This document shows positions 9,053 through 14,571 of a stretch of DNA of 19,097 bases, one piece after another. This stretch comes from Caldifarciminota bacterium UBA2202 (lineage in GTDB: Bacteria > Hydrothermota > 32-111). How positions within the stretch are numbered: position 1 is the first letter of the stretch; every line of letters begins with the position of its first letter. Both the position numbers and the translations under genes were made by a program. The DNA is taken from assembly GCA_002327905.1 (NCBI GenBank), contig DCUY01000119.1, forward strand, positions 3,882-22,978. The letters are read 5' to 3'. Under the pieces are notes generated by a model. It worked only from the letters and a program-made list of their open reading frames with translations. It did not search any database and had not been told where the DNA came from.

Positions 9053-9631
9053 ATGAAAAAATTAATAGTTGTTATTATTTTGATTTTAACTGCGCTTGTT
9101 GTCTTCTCTGAAGTGCAGGATTTCAAGCTCTTAAAGAGCGACGGAGTGATTATAATGAACAACCGCGATTATGTGCCGACTCTTATTGAACTCGTAAATC
9201 AAGCTCAAAAAACCGTGCATGCCATAATATATGCAACAGGCTACTATCCAGACTACCCAGACGGAGAGCCGACATATCTTCAGGATGCTTTGATAAACGC
9301 ATCATCAAGGGGAGTCGAAGTGCAGGTTATTGTCGACCAGTCTTCATGGAATCCTTCTTCCTCCATTAAGAATTTTGAGTATGCCGAATACATGAGAAGC
9401 AAAGGGGTTGAAGTGTATCTTGACCCGCCTGACATAACAACACATACGAAGATTGTGGTGATTGATTCAACTACAACTGTTGTCGGGTCAACCAACTGGA
9501 GTTTTTACGCGCTTGCAATGAATAATGAATGCGCTGTAGCAGTTAAGTCAAATGACCTTGCATCCGTATATGAGAATTATTTTTCTCAGCTGATGATGTT
9601 CAAAAGCGACACTCTGACAATACAACCGTAA
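9053..9631 (+). CDS. Secreted single-HKD phospholipase D-like nuclease (Nuc type), copy 1
   Basis: A 192-residue protein with a signal peptide (about residues 1-19). It has one complete HKD motif: H131, K133 and D138 in HTKIVVID, followed by GSTNWS (145-150) and NNE (157-159). A single motif in a chain of this size is the arrangement of Nuc-type endonucleases, which form dimers so that two HKD motifs build one active site. The N-terminal half fits the fold (a VHAIIYAT strand, RGVEVQVIVDQS). The likely activity is hydrolysis of DNA or RNA phosphodiesters outside the cytoplasm. Phospholipid or other phosphodiester substrates are possible. It follows the barrel gene with a stop-embedded Shine-Dalgarno (TAGGAG) and is followed nine bases later by a paralogue. 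Confidence 0.85.
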   Translation: MKKLIVVIILILTALVVFSEVQDFKLLKSDGVIIMNNRDYVPTLIELVNQAQKTVHAIIYATGYYPDYPDGEPTYLQDALINASSRGVEVQVIVDQSSWNPSSSIKNFEYAEYMRSKGVEVYLDPPDITTHTKIVVIDSTTTVVGSTNWSFYALAMNNECAVAVKSNDLASVYENYFSQLMMFKSDTLTIQP

Positions 9632-9640
9632 GGAGAAAAA

Positions 9641-10282
9641 ATGCGCAATAAAATAATGTTTTTATCAATATTATTTCTCTTCTGCGGATTGTTTATCACC
9701 GCAAAGGACATTGAGGTTCTTTCGGCTGACGGAGTGATGCCCATGAACAACAGAAACTATTCTTCAAATGCAATAAAACTCTTTGATTCCGCTGAGAAGA
9801 CAATTCACATCCTCATGCTTGAAGGAGGCTACTATCCTGAGCGGCCGGAGGGCATAAATCAAAAAGTATATCAAGCGCTCTTCAGAGCTGTAGAAAGAGG
9901 AGTTGAAGTGAAGATAATTCTTGATAATTCAGGTTTCAATCCTTCGCAGACGGAGAGAAACAGGAAGCTCGGTGATTATCTCTCTGAAAACGAAGTGGAA
10001 GTCTATTATGACGACCCTGAAGTGACAACTCACTCAAAGACACTGATAATTGACTCTATGTACAGCGTAGTAGGTTCTACGAACTGGAGCTATTCCGCTC
10101 TTGAGAGAAACAATGAATGTTCGGTTCTCATTAAATCATCATCAGTCGCAAAAAAATATGAGGAGTATTTCCGCGAGGTTCTTAAAGTCTCGGTTCTCAG
10201 CGGAAAGGAAGATGAAAAATCCTCATTATTTATAAAGAAAAAAAAGACTGACAAACAGGACGCTGAGGAGGTGCAGGAATGA
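9641..10282 (+). CDS. Secreted single-HKD phospholipase D-like nuclease (Nuc type), copy 2
   Basis: A 213-residue paralogue of the previous gene. It has a signal peptide (about residues 1-21) and the HKD residues at the same positions: H131, K133 and D138 in HSKTLIID, then GSTNWS (145-150) and NNE (157-159). The two proteins align almost without gaps (DGV..MNNR.Y, GGYYPERPEG, RGVEVKIILDNS). This points to tandem duplication followed by clear divergence. It differs by a charged, Lys-rich tail (about 188-213). Because these enzymes act as dimers, heterodimers of the two copies are possible. The Shine-Dalgarno AAGGAG overlaps the previous TAA stop, and the 3' end overlaps the next gene by four bases (ATGA). 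Confidence 0.85.
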   Translation: MRNKIMFLSILFLFCGLFITAKDIEVLSADGVMPMNNRNYSSNAIKLFDSAEKTIHILMLEGGYYPERPEGINQKVYQALFRAVERGVEVKIILDNSGFNPSQTERNRKLGDYLSENEVEVYYDDPEVTTHSKTLIIDSMYSVVGSTNWSYSALERNNECSVLIKSSSVAKKYEEYFREVLKVSVLSGKEDEKSSLFIKKKKTDKQDAEEVQE

Positions 10283-11190
10283 AAAAGGCGATATTGTTTT
10301 TAATGATACTCTCTCTCTTTGCTGGATTATGGGCAAAGAAGATAGTCATTTATCACACAAATGACATAAAAAATGTTTTGGGAAGCAGAAATGCAACATT
10401 CATAAATCCTGATTTTCCACCGGTTTTAGGCGGGATTTATTCTCTTTCAACAGCAGTAAAATGGGAGAGAGACAAGGCAGAGAAGAATCAGGATATTTTT
10501 CTCCTCTTTGATTCAGGCAATTTTGCATATAAGAGCGTTGAAAACGATTCTGTGGATTTTTCAGTTCCCGCAGTTTACTTTGAACATATGAAGTATGACT
10601 TGGTGAATTTGGGATTGGATGAGCTTTCTGCGGGAGGGGCATTTGCTGAGAAGGCAAAAGAAAGAATGCGCACTCCGCTTATTCTCGGAAACATTTTCTA
10701 TAAGGATAAGGGATACATATTTGACAGATACAAGATTATTGAAGTGCAGGGAATAAAAATAGGCGTATTCGGTTTGACAAGCGAATATGCAGGTCTTAAT
10801 CTGACCGAGAACGCAGTGAGTGACATCATTGTGCAGAGAGAGACTGATGCGGCGAAGGAATTGGTCGCAGTACTGAAAAAGAACAGATGCGATATAATCA
10901 TCGGACTTACATCTACAAGTTACGAGCATGATATTGTTCTTGCAGACGAGGTGGAAGGAATTGATGTGATACTGAGCGGAAACGAAGGCCGCGGAATGAG
11001 GGAGTCAATAGAGACCCCTGTGAATCACACAATAATAATAAAGGGCTACGGGGAGCTCTCTTCCGTAGAAAAAATCACCTTGGAGATTGATGACACAGGC
11101 AATATACTCTTTGGAGAGGGAATATCAGTGACATTGTTTGAAGATGCTTTTCCGGCTGACAAAGAACTTAAAGCAAAACTAAATAAATAA
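10279..11190 (+). CDS. 5'-nucleotidase/UshA-like metallophosphatase-fold protein with degraded active site
   Basis: A 303-residue exported protein (signal peptide about residues 1-19). Its sequence follows the N-terminal metallophosphatase domain of UshA/5'-nucleotidases, but most metal ligands are changed. HTND is present (26-29, D29), but the following His position is K31. The GGD-type Asp is N81 (FDSGN). GNHEFD has become GLDELS (112-117), losing Asn, His and Asp. The LTH histidine is S212. GGHTH has become SGNEG (233-237). The fold elements between these points remain (GIKIGVFGLTSEY, CDIIIGL, EVEGIDVIL), so it is a coherent protein rather than a decayed gene. The C-terminal nucleotide-binding domain of UshA is absent. 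It is likely catalytically dead, possibly a binding or structural subunit. It overlaps the preceding PLD gene by four bases. Confidence 0.75.
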   Translation: MKKAILFLMILSLFAGLWAKKIVIYHTNDIKNVLGSRNATFINPDFPPVLGGIYSLSTAVKWERDKAEKNQDIFLLFDSGNFAYKSVENDSVDFSVPAVYFEHMKYDLVNLGLDELSAGGAFAEKAKERMRTPLILGNIFYKDKGYIFDRYKIIEVQGIKIGVFGLTSEYAGLNLTENAVSDIIVQRETDAAKELVAVLKKNRCDIIIGLTSTSYEHDIVLADEVEGIDVILSGNEGRGMRESIETPVNHTIIIKGYGELSSVEKITLEIDDTGNILFGEGISVTLFEDAFPADKELKAKLNK

Positions 11191-11205
11191 ATCAGGAGGT
11201 TTTAT

Positions 11206-12702
11206 ATGGCAGAGAAATTTAAAAACTACATTGGAGGAAAATGGGTTGATGCAAAGAGCGGAAAAACATTTGAGAGTAGGATGCCGGCAGACTGGAGCAA
11301 AATAGTAGGCCTATTTCCAAAATCAAATAAAGATGATGTTGACGAAGCGGTAAATGCCGCCAAAAAGGCATTCAAAGAATGGAAGAGAATGCCTGTTGCG
11401 AAGAGAGGAGCACTCTTGGGGAAAGTCGGTGACATTATGGTTAAGAGAAAAGAGGAGATAGCGCTTTTAATGACTCAGGAGATGGGAAAGATAATGAAAG
11501 AGGCGAGAGGGGATACACAGGAAGGAATTGACACTGCATATTATGCTTTCGGAGAAGGAAGAAGATTCTTCGGAAAGACCTCTCCCTCTGAACTTCAAAA
11601 TAAAGTGGCAATTACATTTCTTTGTCCCATAGGCGTTGCAGGATTGATATCACCGTGGAATTTCCCAATAGCAATACCTACATGGAAGATGTTTCCTGCG
11701 CTTCTTTCCGGAAACACAGTAGTACTGAAGCCATCATCAGACACTCCGGCTCTTGCGTCAAAATTGGTTGAAATTATAATAGAAGCGGGATTTCCTGCAG
11801 GGGTGGTGAATCTTGTGCATGGGCCCGGCTCTACAGTGGGCAATGCAATTTTGGACAACAAAGACATTGGAGTAGTTTCATTTACAGGTTCCAGCGAAGT
11901 GGGGCGCCATATAGCATCAGTGTGCGGAAAGACATTAAAGAGAGTCTCTCTAGAACTGGGCGGGAAGAATGCTCAGATTGTTCTTGATGATGCTGACATT
12001 GACCTATCAGTCGAAGGGGTGCTCTTCGGAGCATTCGGAACAGCGGGACAGAGATGCACTGCAACATCCAGATTGATACTGCAGGAAGGGATACATGACA
12101 AACTGGTGGAAAAACTCGTAAAGAGGGCAGAGTCAATGAAGATAGGAAAACCATGGGATGAGGCATCTGATGTGGGTCCTGTGATAAATGAATCATCACT
12201 GAAGAAAATACTCGGATATGTGGATATAGGAAAGAATGAAGGAGCCAAACTCATGTGCGGCGGATACCGTTATACTGAGGGAGACTGCAAAAACGGATGG
12301 TTTGTCAAGCCAACAGTATTTACAGGAGTTAAACCGGGTATGAGAATCGAGCAGGAGGAGATATTCGGTCCTGTTCTTTCGGTAATAAAAGTGAAGTCAT
12401 TTGAAGAGGCGATTGATGTTTTAAATGGAGTTGAATACGGACTTTCATCGTCAATATACACAAAGGATCTCAATCTTGCATTCAAGGCGGTTGAGGAAAT
12501 TGACACAGGAATAACTTATGTCAACGGACCGACAATAGGAGCAGAGTGCCACATGCCTTTCGGCGGAACGAAGAATACGGGAAACGGACACAGAGAGGGC
12601 GGATGGACAGCGTATGAAATATTCACAGAACAGAAGACTGTTTATATTGATTATTCCGGAAAGCTTCAAAAAGCTCAGATTGATGTTACTATTGAAAAGT
12701 GA
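11206..12702 (+). CDS. NAD(P)-dependent aldehyde dehydrogenase
   Basis: A 498-residue cytoplasmic enzyme oxidising an aldehyde to a carboxylic acid, with no signal peptide. Family motifs are intact: SPWNFP with oxyanion Asn152, VVLKPSS (Lys175), SFTGS (225-229), general base Glu250 in ELGGKN, nucleophile Cys284 in GQRCTA, EEIFGPV, and a late PFGGTKNTGNG. The position matching the ALDH2 Glu that contacts the adenosine ribose appears to be Ser178, which favours or permits NADP. The N-terminal style (NYIGGKWVD, then DVDEAV.AAKKAFKEWK) resembles semialdehyde and 2,5-dioxovalerate dehydrogenases, but the substrate cannot be read from sequence. AGGAGG at 11194-11199 precedes ATG 11206. A GC-rich hairpin follows the gene, so it may end a transcription unit. 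Confidence 0.93.
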   Translation: MAEKFKNYIGGKWVDAKSGKTFESRMPADWSKIVGLFPKSNKDDVDEAVNAAKKAFKEWKRMPVAKRGALLGKVGDIMVKRKEEIALLMTQEMGKIMKEARGDTQEGIDTAYYAFGEGRRFFGKTSPSELQNKVAITFLCPIGVAGLISPWNFPIAIPTWKMFPALLSGNTVVLKPSSDTPALASKLVEIIIEAGFPAGVVNLVHGPGSTVGNAILDNKDIGVVSFTGSSEVGRHIASVCGKTLKRVSLELGGKNAQIVLDDADIDLSVEGVLFGAFGTAGQRCTATSRLILQEGIHDKLVEKLVKRAESMKIGKPWDEASDVGPVINESSLKKILGYVDIGKNEGAKLMCGGYRYTEGDCKNGWFVKPTVFTGVKPGMRIEQEEIFGPVLSVIKVKSFEEAIDVLNGVEYGLSSSIYTKDLNLAFKAVEEIDTGITYVNGPTIGAECHMPFGGTKNTGNGHREGGWTAYEIFTEQKTVYIDYSGKLQKAQIDVTIEK

Positions 12703-12714
12703 AAATATTAATTT

Positions 12715-12737
12715 AGAGGGGGGCAAAGCCCTCCTCT
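12715..12737 (+). terminator. GC-rich hairpin after the aldehyde dehydrogenase gene, possible weak terminator
   Basis: A nine-base stem, GAGGGGGGC against GCCCTCCTC, has one G-T wobble, an AAA loop and one further A-T pair at its base. It sits in the 54-base gap between the aldehyde dehydrogenase and the lipoprotein gene. It is followed by TTATTAAAAA rather than a clean T-run, so termination may be partial, or the element may act as an mRNA processing or stability hairpin. Confidence 0.45.
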
Positions 12738-12743
12738 TATTAA

Positions 12744-12750
12744 AAAGGAG
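12744..12750 (+). promoter_or_regulatory. Shine-Dalgarno for the TTG-started lipoprotein gene
   Basis: AAAGGAG lies six bases before TTG 12757. No ATG or GTG in frame near it would keep the signal peptide, so this site supports the TTG start. Confidence 0.65.
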
Positions 12751-12756
12751 AAACTT

Positions 12757-13236
12757 TTGAAAAGACTTTTCATACTTTTATTATTATCATTGTTGATGAC
12801 CTCATGTCTCGTGCTACCTCCGTCAGGAGAGGCAACCTTGACTTTATCATATTCTCCTAATCCGTCGAATGAATGTTACTATGATTCTTATGACGGATGG
12901 GTCTGGACTGCTGATATAACAATTAAGGAGACAAATGGAGTCAGCGTCACTCTCGGAGATTACAGTTCAACCGGATATTGCTGTGTAACTAAAATGTATT
13001 CAGGAGGAGTTTTGATAGACACATATTCTTATTCTGCATCGGATGTCGAAGACTGGTTCGGAACTCTTGAAATTCCGGCATATGGATCCATTTATGAGAA
13101 TAACGCGCATTTTTATAGTGGAAATAATGCGTCAGGCTCCATAACTGAAACATATTACGGGCAGGATGAAAACGGAAATACCGTATCCTGCACAAACACG
13201 ATAAATCTTGAAAATTCAAACAAAGGAAATAAATGA
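12757..13236 (+). CDS. Small lipoprotein of unknown function
   Basis: I do not recognise the family. The 159-residue product has a lipoprotein signal peptide: basic start KR, a Leu-rich core and a lipobox-like LMTSC with the lipidated Cys at 17. The mature part is rich in Tyr, Ser, Thr and Gly with short strands (ATLTLSYSP, WVWTADITIKETNGVSVTLG), which suggests a small beta-sandwich. Four more cysteines (40, 75, 76, 145) could form disulfides in the periplasm. The start is a TTG with AAAGGAG six bases upstream. The 3' end overlaps nrdR by four bases (ATGA), an odd partner for a regulator gene. It may be a lineage-specific envelope protein. Confidence 0.65.
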   Translation: MKRLFILLLLSLLMTSCLVLPPSGEATLTLSYSPNPSNECYYDSYDGWVWTADITIKETNGVSVTLGDYSSTGYCCVTKMYSGGVLIDTYSYSASDVEDWFGTLEIPAYGSIYENNAHFYSGNNASGSITETYYGQDENGNTVSCTNTINLENSNKGNK

Positions 13237-13715
13237 AGTGCCCTTTCTGCGGTTATGAAGAGAATAAAGTAATTGATTCGCGCGCTTCAAAAGACGGTCA
13301 GTCAGTGAGACGAAGGCGCGAGTGCATTGACTGTAAAAGGCGTTTTACAACTTACGAGTATGTGGAAAAAGTGCCTGTCATGATTATAAAAAGGGACGGC
13401 AGAAGAGAGCCGTACACAAGGGAAAAACTTTTGGAAGGAATAAGAACAGCATGCAGAAAACGGCCTGTGTCGTCAAAATCAATAGATGATACGGTTGATG
13501 ATATTGAGAGGATTATTTTTTCCATGGAAAAGGATGAAATCGATTCCAAGGAAATCGGAGAGATTGTGATGGGCAAACTTAAAGAACTTGACGAAATCTC
13601 CTATGTGAGATTTGCTTCTGTTTATAGACAATTCAGGGACATGAACGAGTTCGTCAGAGAATTAAACAAACTATTAAAAAACGGAGAAGGAATTGATAAA
13701 AACTACAGAAATTAA
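13233..13715 (+). CDS. nrdR: Transcriptional repressor NrdR of ribonucleotide reductase genes
   Basis: A 160-residue cytoplasmic regulator, full length for the family. The zinc ribbon has Cys3, Cys6, Cys31 and Cys34 (MKCPFCGYEE and ECIDCKRRF) with the conserved VIDSR and VRRRREC stretch between. An ATP-cone domain follows from about residue 48 (VMIIKRDGRREPYTREKL), ending in the family-typical YVRFASVYRQFRD. NrdR senses ATP/dATP and represses nrd genes by binding paired NrdR boxes. I saw no clear NrdR box and no ribonucleotide reductase gene in this window, so its targets lie elsewhere. It overlaps the lipoprotein gene upstream by four bases and purC downstream by 23 bases. Confidence 0.96.
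   Translation: MKCPFCGYEENKVIDSRASKDGQSVRRRRECIDCKRRFTTYEYVEKVPVMIIKRDGRREPYTREKLLEGIRTACRKRPVSSKSIDDTVDDIERIIFSMEKDEIDSKEIGEIVMGKLKELDEISYVRFASVYRQFRDMNEFVRELNKLLKNGEGIDKNYRN
13683..13690 (+). promoter_or_regulatory. Shine-Dalgarno for the TTG-started purC
   Basis: GGAGAAGG lies just before TTG 13693, inside the end of nrdR. The ATG at 13715 is in a different frame, so TTG is the natural start for purC. Confidence 0.55.
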
Positions 13716-14571
13716 TGAACTGAAACTTCTGTCGCGCGGAAAAGTGCGCGACATATATGAACTTGAAGATGACCTGCTTATAATAACAACAGATAGAGTA
13801 TCGGCATTTGATTTTGTGCTGAACCAGACGATACCGTTCAAAGGAATAGTCCTTAATAAACTTTCGGTTCACAATTTCAATATTACGAAAGGAATTATGG
13901 AGAATCATTTGATTCACAGCGACTTTGATCTGCTACCGCCAAATATCAGAAAATATGATTATCTAAAAGACAGATTCATGGTTGTGAACAAGGCAAAACC
14001 TCTTCCAATAGAATGCATAATGCGCGGATATATTACAGGGAGCGCCTGGGCGGAATATTTGAAGACTCAGACAATCGGGGGAATGTATCTTGAACCCGGG
14101 CTTGTCGAGTCCGAAAAATTTCCCGAACCGATTTTCACTCCTTCGACAAAGGCAGATGCCGGTCATGATGAAAATATTTCAATAGATGCGATGAGAAACA
14201 TTATAGGAAGAGAATTGTCAGAAGATGTGATTAATATCTCTCTGAAGCTTTATTCTTTCATGGCTGAAGTGCTTTACGAGTCAGGAATTATTTTGGCTGA
14301 TACAAAAATGGAATTCGGAATAAGAGATGAGAAGCTTCTTTTTATTGATGAAGCATTTACCCCTGACTCTTCGCGCTTCTGGTTTAAGGATAAATACAAA
14401 AAAGGCGAGAAGCAGGAATCATTGGATAAACAGTTTATAAGGAATTATCTGCTCTCAACCGAATGGGACAGAAAATCCCCGCCTCCCGACCTTCCGGATG
14501 ACATTGTAGAAATGACTTCAAAAATCTATAGGGAAATGTATAGGATTGTGACAAATGAATCATTATCCTGA
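13693..14571 (+). CDS. purC: Phosphoribosylaminoimidazole-succinocarboxamide (SAICAR) synthase
   Basis: A 292-residue enzyme joining CAIR and aspartate, with ATP, to give SAICAR in purine synthesis. Family motifs are clear: the opening GKVRDIYELED (16-26) that binds ATP, TDRVSAFDF (33-41), the signature LPIECIMRGYITGSAWAEY (104-122), STKADAGHDE (151-160), ILADTKMEFG (200-209) and IDEAFTPDSSRFW (218-230). The length matches the longer bacterial form rather than the roughly 240-residue short form. The start is TTG 13693 within the end of nrdR, giving a 23-base overlap and likely coupled translation. The 3' end overlaps the radical SAM gene by 17 bases. No other pur gene is present here. Confidence 0.95.
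   Translation: MIKTTEINELKLLSRGKVRDIYELEDDLLIITTDRVSAFDFVLNQTIPFKGIVLNKLSVHNFNITKGIMENHLIHSDFDLLPPNIRKYDYLKDRFMVVNKAKPLPIECIMRGYITGSAWAEYLKTQTIGGMYLEPGLVESEKFPEPIFTPSTKADAGHDENISIDAMRNIIGRELSEDVINISLKLYSFMAEVLYESGIILADTKMEFGIRDEKLLFIDEAFTPDSSRFWFKDKYKKGEKQESLDKQFIRNYLLSTEWDRKSPPPDLPDDIVEMTSKIYREMYRIVTNESLS

Noticed and set aside
9053..10282. Phage-defence or toxin role for the PLD proteins
   Set aside because: Both carry signal peptides and lie among envelope genes; no immunity gene, helicase or other defence partner is present.
10279..11190. Frameshift or sequencing error explaining the lost phosphatase motifs
   Set aside because: The substitutions are scattered single-site changes inside well-kept fold elements in one uninterrupted frame, not a shifted stretch.
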